Source: Caldilineaceae bacterium
GTDB lineage: Bacteria > Chloroflexota > Anaerolineae > Caldilineales > Caldilineaceae
Assembly: GCA_020634755.1 (NCBI GenBank)
Contig: JACKBC010000003.1
Coordinates: 124,001-188,000 of the forward strand
Length of the DNA stretch: 64,000 bases
Direction: 5' to 3'
Under the pieces are notes generated by a model. It was not told the origin of the DNA. It ran no database searches and was given only the letters and a program-made list of their open reading frames with translations. Position numbers and translations under genes: made by a program. Positions 17,853 through 26,682 of the stretch are shown here, one piece after another (position 1 is the stretch's first letter; each line of letters begins with the position of its first letter).

Positions 17853-18851
17853 ATGACCGCACAGCCGCTCCAATCCGACGACTTTGATAGCCCGTGGAAG
17901 AATATCCTCGAATGGTATTTTGAAGAGTTTGTGGAATTCTTTATGACCGAGGCGTACGCCGACATTGATTGGCGCCAACCGGTTGAGTTCCTCGATAAAG
18001 AGTTGCAGCAGGTGGTGCGCGACGCCGAATTCGGACGCCGCCATGTGGACAAGCTCGCCAAAGTCTGGCGCAAGAGTGGTCAAGAGCAGTGGGTGTTGGT
18101 GCACATTGAGGTGCAGGGCCAGTATGAGGCGGGGTTTGAAGAGCGCATGTATACGTACAACTATCGCCTCTATGACCGCTATCAGCACAAGGTAGCCAGT
18201 TTCGCCGTTCTCAGCGATGACAGAACGGCGTGGATGCCAGGACAATTTGGCTACGAATTGTGGGGTTGTCGGGTCCACTTCGAGTTTCCCACAGCCAAGT
18301 TGGCGTCGTATGCTGAGCAATGGGAAATGCTGGAAGCGAGCCGCAATCCATTTGCTGTGGTCGTGATGGCCCATTTGAAAACGCAAGAGACACAGCACGA
18401 TAGTCAAGAGCGCCGTTTCTGGAAGTTTTACTTGATTCGGCATTTGTATGAGCGGGGATATCAGCGTCAGGATATCCTCAACCTGTTTCATTTTATAGAT
18501 TGGTTGATGTATTTGCCACCCAATTTGGAGCAGCAACTGCGTCAGGAGGTATACGAAATGGAAGCACAAAAACTGAAGCCTTATATCACTAGCTTTGAAA
18601 GAATGGCCATGGAAGAAGGCCGTGAAGAAGGCCGTCGATTAGAAGCATCGCGTCTGTTGCAGCGCATTTTAACGCATCGGTTTGGCGAACTTTCGAAAGA
18701 AATGCAAGCGCAACTGGCACAATTGACGATTTTACAGATCGAAACCATTGTAGACATGGCTCTTACCCAAAGTTCATTTCATGAGATTGTCGCCTATTTC
18801 GATAATCTATCTGCTCCGTCTGACGAACACCTCACCGAAAAGAGTGAATAA
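17853..18851 (+). CDS. Rpn/DUF4351-type PD-(D/E)XK nuclease-like protein
   Basis: 332 residues. The N-terminal part resembles the Rpn (YhgA-like) recombination-promoting nuclease family: DKELQQVVRDAE, then HVDKLAKVW, then WVLVHIEVQGQYEAGFEERM, which holds the Asp and Glu-x-Gln of a PD-(D/E)XK site. The C-terminal part (LQRILTHRFGELSKEMQAQL) resembles DUF4351. Rpn proteins move between genomes and some cut DNA in vitro; a defence or selfish role is suspected for many. The gene is followed after 5 bp by an unrelated RidA-like gene. No inverted repeats flank it, so insertion is not demonstrated. Confidence 0.75.
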   Translation: MTAQPLQSDDFDSPWKNILEWYFEEFVEFFMTEAYADIDWRQPVEFLDKELQQVVRDAEFGRRHVDKLAKVWRKSGQEQWVLVHIEVQGQYEAGFEERMYTYNYRLYDRYQHKVASFAVLSDDRTAWMPGQFGYELWGCRVHFEFPTAKLASYAEQWEMLEASRNPFAVVVMAHLKTQETQHDSQERRFWKFYLIRHLYERGYQRQDILNLFHFIDWLMYLPPNLEQQLRQEVYEMEAQKLKPYITSFERMAMEEGREEGRRLEASRLLQRILTHRFGELSKEMQAQLAQLTILQIETIVDMALTQSSFHEIVAYFDNLSAPSDEHLTEKSE

Positions 18852-18856
18852 TCCTT

Positions 18857-19615
18857 ATGCAACTTCTCGATAATCCACGTGGCAACTATCGTTTCTTCAC
18901 CGGCATCGCGCCCTATTCTGGGGGCGTCAGAGCAGCGCCCGGCTACGAAGTTGTACACGCCACGTTGCGCCAACCCGTACCCTATCGGCAAGGCTTTGCC
19001 CAGATTCAGGCGCACCTGGATGATGTGGGGCGGCCACTGGATGCTCTTTGCGCCGTAGAATTACGTTCGCCCCAGCCGTTTAGTTTTGCCGGTTTTATCG
19101 AGTTTAACAACGGCTACCGCGAGCTGCTCGCCGAACTGAATCTGCTGCTGGGTGCACACAATCCAATTGCGCGCACCAATATTGCGCCCGCCATTGCACC
19201 ACCGCCTGAACCCTCACTCTATGGATTTGCCTACACAATCCCCAATCCCGAATCGGTTGTGCCGACTTTCATTGTGGCTGGCGCCGGCGACCTGGATGAC
19301 CAAGCTAACCTGACGCCAGCCGCCATTGTGCGCGCGGGCGAAACGTCCGTAGATGCCATGCGCGCAAAGGCCGTAGTGGTGCTGGCGGAAATGACGGCGC
19401 GCCTCAACGGTCTTGACCTGGCTTGGCAAAACGTGACCACCGCCAACATATACACAATCCAGCCACTCCATCCCGTTTTGGAACAGCCAATTTTCAGCAC
19501 GTTGGCGGGCGCGGCCAGCACCCACGGCGTCCATTGGCACTACAGCTATCCCCCCATTGCCGGGCTGGAATTCGAGATGGATGTGCGCAGCGTGCGCCGC
19601 GAAATCTGGCTGTAG
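18857..19615 (+). CDS. RidA/YjgF-like family protein
   Basis: 252 residues, about twice a single RidA domain. The C-terminal half is RidA-like (VPTFIVAGAGDLDD, ETSVDAMRAKAVVVLAEM, TTANIYTIQPLHPVLEQPI). The N-terminal half (FFTGIAPYSGGVRAAPGYEVVHATL) looks like a diverged second copy. RidA proteins hydrolyse reactive enamines/imines, but the key Arg context is not clear here, so enzyme activity is uncertain. It begins 5 bp after the Rpn-like gene and ends 40 bp before the lactonase gene; the lactonase neighbourhood hints at a sugar-acid or amino-sugar pathway. Confidence 0.65.
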   Translation: MQLLDNPRGNYRFFTGIAPYSGGVRAAPGYEVVHATLRQPVPYRQGFAQIQAHLDDVGRPLDALCAVELRSPQPFSFAGFIEFNNGYRELLAELNLLLGAHNPIARTNIAPAIAPPPEPSLYGFAYTIPNPESVVPTFIVAGAGDLDDQANLTPAAIVRAGETSVDAMRAKAVVVLAEMTARLNGLDLAWQNVTTANIYTIQPLHPVLEQPIFSTLAGAASTHGVHWHYSYPPIAGLEFEMDVRSVRREIWL

Positions 19616-19655
19616 GACAAGCGTCCAGCTTGTCCCCAATCCACGGAGACCCATA

Positions 19656-20537
19656 ATGCCCCAACACCCAATCCCCGCCAACGCGCGCCTTCAGCGTCTC
19701 TTTGATGGTTGCGCCTTTGCTGAAGGCCCCGCTGCGGATGCCGATGGCAATGTCTATTTTTCTGACTGCCCCAATAATCGCATTCTGCTCTATCGTCCCG
19801 CCACTGGTCAGACTGAGGTGTGGCAAGAGCCCAGCCTGCGCGCTAACGGCATGAACTTTGATGCAGCGGGTCGATTGGTTGTTTGCTGCGACGGCAAAGA
19901 TGATGGCGCGCGGGCCGTACGCCGTTATGAAGCCGATGGCAGTATTACAACGTTGGCTAGCCATTACAACGGCAAAAAGCTCAATGCGCCCAACGATCTC
20001 TGTTTTGATTCGCAGGGGCGCATCTATTTCACCGACCCGCGCTATGGGTACAAAGATGATGTAGAACAGGATTGCATGGCGGTCTATCGCATTGAGCTGG
20101 ATGGTTCGTTGACGCGCGTTATCGATGACATGCAAACGCCCAATGGTATCCTGATTACCCCAGATGATCGTACGCTTTACATTGTGGATCACAACCCGGA
20201 GCCGGGCGGAGCGCGCACGCTGCTGGCCTATGACGTGGACCAAACCGGCGTCTGGCGGCGGCGCGACACGCTGGCCGATTTTGGCGACGGATACGGTGGT
20301 GACGGCATGGTATTAGATGTGGACGGCAATATTTATCTGACTGCGGGCGCAGACGAAAAAGCCGGTGTGTATGTGATTGCTCCCACGGGCGCGCAGCTCG
20401 GCTTTATTGCAACCGGTGAGATCCCGGGCAATTGCACCTTCGGCGGGCCGGATTTGCGCACGCTCTACATTGCGGCGTCGTCTTCGCTCTATGCCATTGA
20501 ATTGGCTATTCCAGGGCAATTGGTCTATCCGAAGTAA
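19656..20537 (+). CDS. SMP-30/gluconolactonase family protein
   Basis: 293 residues forming a six-bladed beta-propeller family. FAEGPAADADGNVYFSD supplies the first metal Glu, LRANGMNFDAAGRLVVC and LNAPNDLCFDSQGRIYFTDPRYG the Asn metal ligand, and DGMVLDVDGNIYLTAG the catalytic-region Asp. These enzymes open sugar lactones using a divalent metal. Start ATG 19656 follows CGGAGA; the open frame extends 33 codons upstream over the previous gene. The substrate is probably an aldonolactone, given the many sugar genes around, but this is inference. Confidence 0.86.
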   Translation: MPQHPIPANARLQRLFDGCAFAEGPAADADGNVYFSDCPNNRILLYRPATGQTEVWQEPSLRANGMNFDAAGRLVVCCDGKDDGARAVRRYEADGSITTLASHYNGKKLNAPNDLCFDSQGRIYFTDPRYGYKDDVEQDCMAVYRIELDGSLTRVIDDMQTPNGILITPDDRTLYIVDHNPEPGGARTLLAYDVDQTGVWRRRDTLADFGDGYGGDGMVLDVDGNIYLTAGADEKAGVYVIAPTGAQLGFIATGEIPGNCTFGGPDLRTLYIAASSSLYAIELAIPGQLVYPK

Positions 20538-20649
20538 GATATGCACAATGGTTCCTCAGTGCAGCCAAAGACGCGGCGCTGAACGGGGTAAAGAATGATT
20601 GTGGGTTTCACAGCTGGCGCGCACGTTGGACTAGACACACGACAACAAT

Positions 20650-20738
20650 TCTCACGAGATCGCAACGGCAAGACATAGGGCCGGGTTCATCCATCGAGAC
20701 CGACGCTTGAATCGCCAACACCGTTGCGGTGTACTGAT
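20650..20738 (+). repeat. Family-1 structured element, copy 4 (SDR leader)
   Basis: Contains GAGATCGCAAC, ATCGAGACCGACGCTTG and CAACACCGTTGCGGTGTACT, ending 19 bp before the SDR start at 20757. Confidence 0.8.
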
Positions 20739-20756
20739 TCTCAAAAAAGGTGACAG

Positions 20757-21539
20757 ATGCAATTGCAAAATAGAGTGGCCGTGGTAACGGGCGGCGGTTC
20801 GGGCATTGGGCGGGCGATCTGCCGCCGCTTTGGGGCGGAAGGGGCACAGGTGGCGGTTCTCGACCGCGATTTGGCGCGCGCCCAAGAGACCGCCCGCTTG
20901 CTGGATGCCGATGGCATAAAGGCGCTGGCGCTGGCCGCGGATGTGTCTAACGCCCAAGCCGTGACTGATGCGCTGGGGCGTGTGCTGGAAAAATGGGACC
21001 GCGTCGATATTTTGGTCAACAATGCAGCCATTTCGCAAGGCGATGATATTTTGACTATTGATGAAACGACCTGGGACCTAAATTTGAACGTGGTGTTGAA
21101 AGGCGTCTTCCTTTGTGCCAAAGCGGTATTGCCCGGCATGATTGCGCAGCAGCGCGGCACGATTATCAACATTGCTTCGGTCAACGGGCTAACCGGGCTG
21201 AGCGAAGAGCCATACAGCGCCGCCAAAGCAGGCGTGATCAATTTAACGCAGAACATGGCCATAAAATATGGACAGCATAACGTGCGCGTCAACGTAATTT
21301 GCCCAGGCACCATTCAGACGCCCATTTGGCAAAATCGCGTGGATAAAGACCCCACTGTCTTCGCAAAGTTGGCCAAATGGTATCCGCTGGGCCGCGTGGG
21401 GCAGCCGGAAGATGTGGCCAACGCCGCCTTTTTTCTAGCATCGGACCAGGCCGCATGGATTACGGGCGCCGTGCTCAACGTGGATGGTGGGTTGATGGCT
21501 GGACGCTATGGCATGGGCCGTGAATTGGAGGGAGAATAG
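20757..21539 (+). CDS. Short-chain dehydrogenase/reductase (classical SDR)
   Basis: 260 residues. The cofactor motif VVTGGGSGIGRA, structural LVNNAA, catalytic Ser in INIASVNG, and Tyr/Lys in EEPYSAAKAG are intact. LDRD after the second strand favours NAD over NADP. The C-terminus VDGGLMAGRYG is typical. It oxidises or reduces a hydroxyl/keto group, likely on a sugar or polyol given its position before the sugar regulator and importer. AAGGTGA precedes the start. A family-1 element fills its leader. Confidence 0.88.
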   Translation: MQLQNRVAVVTGGGSGIGRAICRRFGAEGAQVAVLDRDLARAQETARLLDADGIKALALAADVSNAQAVTDALGRVLEKWDRVDILVNNAAISQGDDILTIDETTWDLNLNVVLKGVFLCAKAVLPGMIAQQRGTIINIASVNGLTGLSEEPYSAAKAGVINLTQNMAIKYGQHNVRVNVICPGTIQTPIWQNRVDKDPTVFAKLAKWYPLGRVGQPEDVANAAFFLASDQAAWITGAVLNVDGGLMAGRYGMGRELEGE

Positions 21540-21615
21540 AACCTGGATATCAAATTGCAATCTAAACCAGTCTCCCACTTGACTTCTGCTAAATTTATGC
21601 TAGAATTCGATTTAC

Positions 21616-21629
21616 CGCATACGATTGCA
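21616..21629. promoter_or_regulatory. Possible LacI-type operator upstream of the regulator gene
   Basis: CGCATACGATTGCA; read on the minus strand it has the perfect half-site TGCAATCG and a degraded second half. The same half-site type (TGCAANCG) occurs in the palindrome upstream of pckA. Autoregulation is inferred, not shown. Confidence 0.4.
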
Positions 21630-21768
21630 TAAATTTATAACCAGTACATCGCAACGCAGTGGCAATTTACATGGTTGTCTCAGATGGTAAATTCCGCCTA
21701 TCCCCCAATAGTTGCGAGCTACTCATAAGTTGGTCAGATCCCCATTGGGGAATCAGCTCCCGGTTTTT

Positions 21769-22812
21769 ATGACAAAAGAGTCGAATAGTCAGCAGCGCCC
21801 CAAGCCCGTTACCATGCGTGACGTAGCGAAAATGGCCGATGTGTCGCAAAGCACCGTTTCGCGCGTGTTGAATCGTTCGGCTAGCTCTGTGCCTATTGGG
21901 GAATCAACACGTCTAAAGGTGCTAGAGGCGGTCGAAAAGCTGGGCTATCACCCCAATTTGCATGCGGGCAGTTTGCGTGGTCAAAAGACGCGCTTAATTG
22001 CCATGATGATCGCTGATATTGCCAATCCGTTTTATCAGGCCATGGCGCGGGCGGTGCAGGATGTGGCCCATGCTCGCCGTTATGATGTGTTGGTAGTCAA
22101 CTCCGACCATTTGGCAGAAAACGAACAGCTTTTTTGTGAATCTATGATCCGGCGCCCGGTAGACGGCATTATTGCCGTACCCTATCACCTGACCACAGAC
22201 GATCTCGATGATCTAATCGTACGTACGGGGGTGTCTGTAGCCGTGTTGGGGCAGCACATTTGCCATCCGCAGATCGACACCGTGGGCTGTAATGATGAGG
22301 ACGCCACCTGTGACACCGTGCGCTGGCTGATTGAAGCAAAGGGCCACAAACGTATTGGCTTTGTGGGCGTCAAGCAGGCATTTCCGCCTGGTAAGCGCCG
22401 ATATGCAGCATTTGTACGCGCCATGCAGGAGGCGCAGCTTCCCATTCCTCCGGAATATATAAAGATAGGTGATTGGCAGGTGGAAAGTGGTCAACGCGCC
22501 ATGTGTGAACTGTTAGCCCTGGCCGAACCACCCACTGCGGTTTTTGTCTGTAATGATCAAATGGCCATTGGCGCCCTGTTAAAGGCGCAAGAGCGTGGCT
22601 TACGTGTGCCGGAAGATGTAGCAATTGTGGGTTTTGACGACATTCCCGCCGCATCATGGGTGCGTCCGAATCTCACCACCGTTGCCCAATATCCCACCAA
22701 AATTGGCACACAACTGGCGCAGGCAGTTTTCGAGCGGATTGATGGAATTGCGGTTGGCGAGCGACGTCTTTTTCACGTTTCGTGCCGGCTGATCAAACGT
22801 GAATCCGCTTGA
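21769..22812 (+). CDS. LacI-family transcriptional regulator of the sugar/arabinose cluster
   Basis: 347 residues. The N-terminal helix-turn-helix and hinge region read MRDVAKMADVSQSTVSRVLN and KLGYHPN (residues about 16-60). A periplasmic-binding-protein-like ligand domain follows (LIAMMIADIANPFYQ; FVCNDQMAIGALLKAQERG; IVGFDDIP). It would bind an operator as a dimer and release it on binding a sugar. Start ATG 21769 was chosen although no clear ribosome-binding site precedes it; TTG 21712 is the alternative. It lies just upstream of, and in the same direction as, the binding-protein gene, so it probably controls the importer and arabinose genes. Confidence 0.9.
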   Translation: MTKESNSQQRPKPVTMRDVAKMADVSQSTVSRVLNRSASSVPIGESTRLKVLEAVEKLGYHPNLHAGSLRGQKTRLIAMMIADIANPFYQAMARAVQDVAHARRYDVLVVNSDHLAENEQLFCESMIRRPVDGIIAVPYHLTTDDLDDLIVRTGVSVAVLGQHICHPQIDTVGCNDEDATCDTVRWLIEAKGHKRIGFVGVKQAFPPGKRRYAAFVRAMQEAQLPIPPEYIKIGDWQVESGQRAMCELLALAEPPTAVFVCNDQMAIGALLKAQERGLRVPEDVAIVGFDDIPAASWVRPNLTTVAQYPTKIGTQLAQAVFERIDGIAVGERRLFHVSCRLIKRESA

Positions 22813-22894
22813 TGAAAATAATTTCTATATGTCTAAAGATTTTTGCGTAGTTCGTCAACGATAGTTCAATTATGATTACAGGAGGAATCCAACA

Positions 22895-24307
22895 ATGACC
22901 CCTTCTCTTCCAGGAAAAGGTATGTCTCGCCGCCAGTTTTTGGTGAACAGCGCGGCCGTATCTGCCTTGCTCGCTTTAAGCGCTTGCGCCCCCAGCGGAG
23001 CCGGAGCTGATACAGCCGCTGAAGCGCCCGCCGCGGACGCTGCTGCCGCCGATGCCGATGCGCCCGCCATTGGCACGTTTGGTGAGTCAGATAACCCCAT
23101 CGTCATTTGGCACGGATTGGGTGGTGCAGACGGCGCCACATTTGCCACCATGCTCCAGCAATATTCGGATGAAAATCCGGACATTGCAATTCAGTCGGAA
23201 ACTTATGGCTGGGATGTTTTCTTCCAGAAGTATCCCACGGCTGTAGCTGCCGGCACGCCGCCGGACTGGGCCATTTTCCATGCCGCCGAGGTCCAACAGA
23301 TGGCTTCGCAAGGTTTGATGCAGTCCATGGACGACATCTTCTTTACTTCGGGTGAACTGCCCAAAGATGATTTCGCCAAAGCCATTATGGATGCCATCAC
23401 CTATGAAGGCAACACCATGGCGATTCCCTTCGACAATCATGGTTGGGTGCAATATGTGAACACCAAAGTGATCAGCGATGCCGGCCTCGATCCCAATGCA
23501 CTGCCCACCAACGCCACTGAGTTTGTCGAATGGGCGCTCCAGGTAACCACAGACACCTCGGGCAAGCACGCCAACGAAGATGGCTTTGATCCTGATAATA
23601 TTGCCGTCTTTGCGCTGCACCAGAGCTGGCCGCGCTTTACCATTCCGTCCACGCTCTTCCAGTATCAGAGCGGCACCATCAGCCGTGACCAAACCACCGC
23701 GCTGTTGGACAGCGAAGAATCTACAGCGGCCATTCAGTTCTGGCACGATCTGATGTACGAACACCATGTTGTGCCACCGCAGGTGCCTGGGCAGCTCGGC
23801 TCGTATGACCTCTACCGGACCAATTCGTTGGCGATTATGTGGGACGGCACCTGGTCCCTCAACTTCTTCCGCGACAATCCAGATCTTGAGCCGCCTACAA
23901 CCTATGCCACGAACCTGGTTTCATTGGCGCCCGATGGCCACCAGGCCAACAAAATGGACTCGCACATCATGACGATTCCGCCCGGCGTGGCCGAGGAGAA
24001 CATGACGCGCGCAGCCAAGCTGATCAAGTGGCTGTCGGACAATGGCACCACTTGGGCCACATCGGGTCAGATTCCCGCTCGCGTGTCGGTACAGCAGGAT
24101 CCGGACGTGCAGGCCATCTGGTCTGTAAAGGCTGCCGCCGATGAATTCAACTCGATCGGCGTCACAGAAGTGCCACACAAAGCCTTTATCGAAATTCAGA
24201 CGGCCTGGGAAGCTGCCGTGGGCGCCGCCCTGACCAATACGACGCCGGTTGCCGAAGCGCTGGCCGAAGGCAACACCGCGATTCAGTCGATTCTCGACCG
24301 CGGCTAA
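22895..24307 (+). CDS. ABC sugar transporter substrate-binding lipoprotein
   Basis: 470 residues of the extracellular solute-binding protein family 1. The N-terminus combines a twin-arginine-like SRRQFL with the lipobox LALSAC, so it is probably exported folded and lipid-anchored at the cysteine. An Ala/Asp-rich linker (residues about 35-63) precedes the binding domain (PIVIWHGLGGADGATF; AIPFDNHGWVQYVN; IMWDGTWSLNFF). ACAGGAGG gives a strong start. It heads the importer operon. Arabinose or arabino-oligosaccharide is the likely ligand, judged from the downstream enzymes. Confidence 0.92.
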   Translation: MTPSLPGKGMSRRQFLVNSAAVSALLALSACAPSGAGADTAAEAPAADAAAADADAPAIGTFGESDNPIVIWHGLGGADGATFATMLQQYSDENPDIAIQSETYGWDVFFQKYPTAVAAGTPPDWAIFHAAEVQQMASQGLMQSMDDIFFTSGELPKDDFAKAIMDAITYEGNTMAIPFDNHGWVQYVNTKVISDAGLDPNALPTNATEFVEWALQVTTDTSGKHANEDGFDPDNIAVFALHQSWPRFTIPSTLFQYQSGTISRDQTTALLDSEESTAAIQFWHDLMYEHHVVPPQVPGQLGSYDLYRTNSLAIMWDGTWSLNFFRDNPDLEPPTTYATNLVSLAPDGHQANKMDSHIMTIPPGVAEENMTRAAKLIKWLSDNGTTWATSGQIPARVSVQQDPDVQAIWSVKAAADEFNSIGVTEVPHKAFIEIQTAWEAAVGAALTNTTPVAEALAEGNTAIQSILDRG

Positions 24308-24425
24308 GATATGACAGAGTGACTAGGTGAAGGGGTGACAAGGTGAAGGGGTGACAGGGTGACTGTGTAGGTCGAAGTCACTTTGTCATCCGGTTACCCT
24401 TCCATCCCGCCACCTTGTCATTTTC
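24308..24425 (+). promoter_or_regulatory. Inverted tandem-repeat hairpin between binding protein and permease genes
   Basis: Tandem AGGTGAAGGGGTGACA units (24325-24363) are complementary to GTCACTTTGTCATCC and CCACCTTGTCA (24377-24420). The resulting long stem in the intercistronic RNA could protect the binding-protein message or reduce read-through, as hairpins at this position do in other importer operons. The function is inferred. Confidence 0.5.
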
Positions 24426-24446
24426 TTCAATTTGCGAGCTAAAATC

Positions 24447-25370
24447 ATGGCCACCACGACCCTTCAAGCCCGTACTACGAGTTCCAACCGACGTTGGAAA
24501 GAGATTCGCAAACAGTTACCAAATTATCTGTTTATATTGCCCCACTTTTTCATCTTTCTGGTTTTTCTGATCTGGCCCATCTTTCGCGGCTTGCAGATCA
24601 GCTTTTATGATTGGAAGATCATGCTTGCGACCCAAAAATATATTGGGTTCGCCAACTATATTGAACTGTGGAAAACCGCGCTGTGGTGGAAGGTATTGGG
24701 GAATACACTCTACTTTACCTTTCTGACCGTCATTATCAATGTCGTGCTGTCACTACTGGTGGCAACTGCGTTGAAGCGTGGTTTTTATGGCCGTGACTTT
24801 TTTCGCGTCCTTTTTTATGCACCGGGGATTATGTCTGTATCGGTGCTGGGCTTTCTGGCCTTGCGCATGTGGGATCAGCAGCGCGGCATCATCAACTATT
24901 TCCTGGTCAACTCGCTCAACTTAACTCGCATTAACTGGCTGGGTTCGGTGCAGCTAGTGATTCCGGCGCTCTCCGTCACCACGGTTTGGTGGACCTTTGG
25001 TTTTCCCATGCTGGTCTTTTTGGCCGGGCTGCAAGCGATTCCAGAGCCGCTCTATGAAGCGGCCAAGATTGACGGGGCCAACGGTCGCCAGAGCTTTTTT
25101 CGCATTACGCTGCCGTTGATCACACCAACCATGCTCTTTGTGGTGGTCACCCAATTTATTGGCCATATGCAGGTATTCGCCCAACCCTATACAATTACGG
25201 GTGGCGGACCGGGCCATGAGTCGCGCTCCATTGTGCAATATCTGTACGAAACGGCTTGGAAGGCGTTCCGCTTTGGCTATGCCTCCAGCATTGCCGTGGC
25301 CCTGGCGCTCATTATGATCGTCGTCACGCTGATCCAATTTAGGATGCTCCGCTTCCGCGGCGATTATTGA
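24447..25370 (+). CDS. ABC sugar transporter permease, MalF type
   Basis: 307 residues with six predicted membrane helices. The cytoplasmic EAA loop (EAAKIDGANGRQSFFRITLP) that docks the ATPase is well preserved, and the C-terminal ITGGGPGHESRSIVQYLYE is typical of the first permease of CUT1 importers. Start ATG 24447 was preferred to an upstream in-frame TTG at 24432. It pairs with the permease at 25500, from which a family-1 element separates it. Confidence 0.92.
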   Translation: MATTTLQARTTSSNRRWKEIRKQLPNYLFILPHFFIFLVFLIWPIFRGLQISFYDWKIMLATQKYIGFANYIELWKTALWWKVLGNTLYFTFLTVIINVVLSLLVATALKRGFYGRDFFRVLFYAPGIMSVSVLGFLALRMWDQQRGIINYFLVNSLNLTRINWLGSVQLVIPALSVTTVWWTFGFPMLVFLAGLQAIPEPLYEAAKIDGANGRQSFFRITLPLITPTMLFVVVTQFIGHMQVFAQPYTITGGGPGHESRSIVQYLYETAWKAFRFGYASSIAVALALIMIVVTLIQFRMLRFRGDY

Positions 25371-25381
25371 TTTGATATTTA

Positions 25382-25472
25382 ATTATCGGTAGATCGCAAC
25401 CACAAGAGAGAGAACTGGCTTCAACACGCAGGACCGATGCCTGAATCGCCAACACCGTTGCGGTGTACTGAT
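25382..25472 (+). repeat. Family-1 structured element, copy 5 (inside importer operon)
   Basis: Contains ATCGGTAGATCGCAACC and CAACACCGTTGCGGTGTACT, ending 28 bp before the GTG start of the second permease. The middle part is the most diverged of the copies. Confidence 0.8.
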
Positions 25473-25499
25473 TATTGACAGAGAAAGAGAAAGAGACTT

Positions 25500-26354
25500 G
25501 TGGCTGCACTAAATTATGCGCAACGTCGGAAAATTCGCGACAGCATTTTGTTTTGGGCGATACTCCTGCCCCTGGCCATTACGGTGATTGTGCCGCTTTG
25601 GTATCTGACCGATATGGCCTTCACCCCGGAACAGAACCAGCTGAGTTGGCCGATTAGTTGGCTCCCGCAATCGCCGACGCTGGCGAACTTTTTCCGCATT
25701 TTTTCTGATGGCACTTTACCGCTGGCGCGCTGGTTTGGGAATAGCGTATTGGTGGCTACGGTGGGTACGTTGGTGGTGCTTTTTCTTTCCTCCTTGAGCG
25801 CCTACGCATTTGCTCGCCTAGAATTCCCCGGACGCGATTTCCTCTTTTCCATGTTGATCTTTAGCTTAATGATTCCCGGCGCAGTCACGCTGATCCCGGC
25901 CTTTTTGCTCTTGCGCGATTTGCATTTGCTAGATACGTATCAAGCCATTTGGTGGCCCGGCGCAGCTTCGATTGGCGGCATCTTCTTGCTACGCCAGCAC
26001 TTTTTCTCGATCCCCAAAGACTTGGAGGATGCCGCCTTTATGGATGGCGCCAATCGCTTTCGCATCTATTGGAATATCAGTTTGCCCCTGGTGCGTTCGG
26101 CATTGGTGGCCCTGGGCATTTTTACCTTCCTCGGTTTCTGGAATGACCTCTTCTGGCCGCTCATTGTGTTGAGCGAACGCGCCACGTTAACCTTGCCGGT
26201 AGGTCTGCTGATCCTGATCCAGGGCAGCTACATTCAGCGCGGGTTGGCCTTTTCGGGCGCCTTTGTGGCCTCGGCGCCGCCGTTGATTCTCTATGCCATT
26301 TTCCAGCGCCAGATCATTGAAGGCATTACGACCGCGGGGTTGGCCGGGCGCTAA
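25500..26354 (+). CDS. ABC sugar transporter permease, MalG type
   Basis: 284 residues with six predicted helices and the EAA-loop variant DLEDAAFMDGANRFRIYWNI. The N-terminal PLWYLTDMAFTPEQNQ is typical of the second CUT1 permease. The start is GTG 25500; upstream only a purine-rich GAGAAAGAGAAAGAGA is present, so translation may be weak or coupled to the leader element. No ATP-binding subunit follows; CUT1 importers without one usually share an MsmX/UgpC-type ATPase encoded elsewhere. Confidence 0.9.
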   Translation: MAALNYAQRRKIRDSILFWAILLPLAITVIVPLWYLTDMAFTPEQNQLSWPISWLPQSPTLANFFRIFSDGTLPLARWFGNSVLVATVGTLVVLFLSSLSAYAFARLEFPGRDFLFSMLIFSLMIPGAVTLIPAFLLLRDLHLLDTYQAIWWPGAASIGGIFLLRQHFFSIPKDLEDAAFMDGANRFRIYWNISLPLVRSALVALGIFTFLGFWNDLFWPLIVLSERATLTLPVGLLILIQGSYIQRGLAFSGAFVASAPPLILYAIFQRQIIEGITTAGLAGR

Positions 26355-26442
26355 AAGGCGGTTGCGTTGTCAACCCGCGTGGCGCCATTCCCAAAAGATC
26401 ATGTGCCGCGGCTCGACTAAGCTTTCCAAACATAACTCACAC

Positions 26443-26520
26443 GACTTACGCAGCGCCCGTAGTTCGCCAAGAGTTAACCAGTTTGCCTTCCTAAAATTTT
26501 ACCCAAGGCTTGCGTAAGTC
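26443..26520 (+). repeat. Family-3 TIR element, copy 2
   Basis: GACTTACGCAGCGCCCGTAG at the left end and GGCTTGCGTAAGTCC at the right. It aligns with 38041-38120 and the reverse complement of 10046-10127. Lies in the gap between the importer and the arabinofuranosidase. Confidence 0.72.
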
Positions 26521-26534
26521 CAGACTCATTCGTA

Positions 26535-26672
26535 AGTGTCTAGACAATGTCATTTAGGTAAGGCCGCTTCCAGTGCGACGCACGGTATGCCACGCGCATG
26601 CTTGGAGCAAAATGGCGGACACCGTGCGACGCACTTTTCGCTCACTGAATGCCATTGAGTATCTAGAAATCA
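26535..26672. repeat. Palindromic element with TCTAGA ends and GTGCGACGCAC arms
   Basis: GTCTAGACAATGTCATTTAG and AGTGCGACGCACGGT on the left are answered by CCGTGCGACGCACTTTTCG and CACTGAATGCCATTGAGT...TCTAGAAA on the right. About 135 bp, non-coding, one copy in the window. Confidence 0.6.
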
Positions 26673-26682
26673 GTTTACCGCC

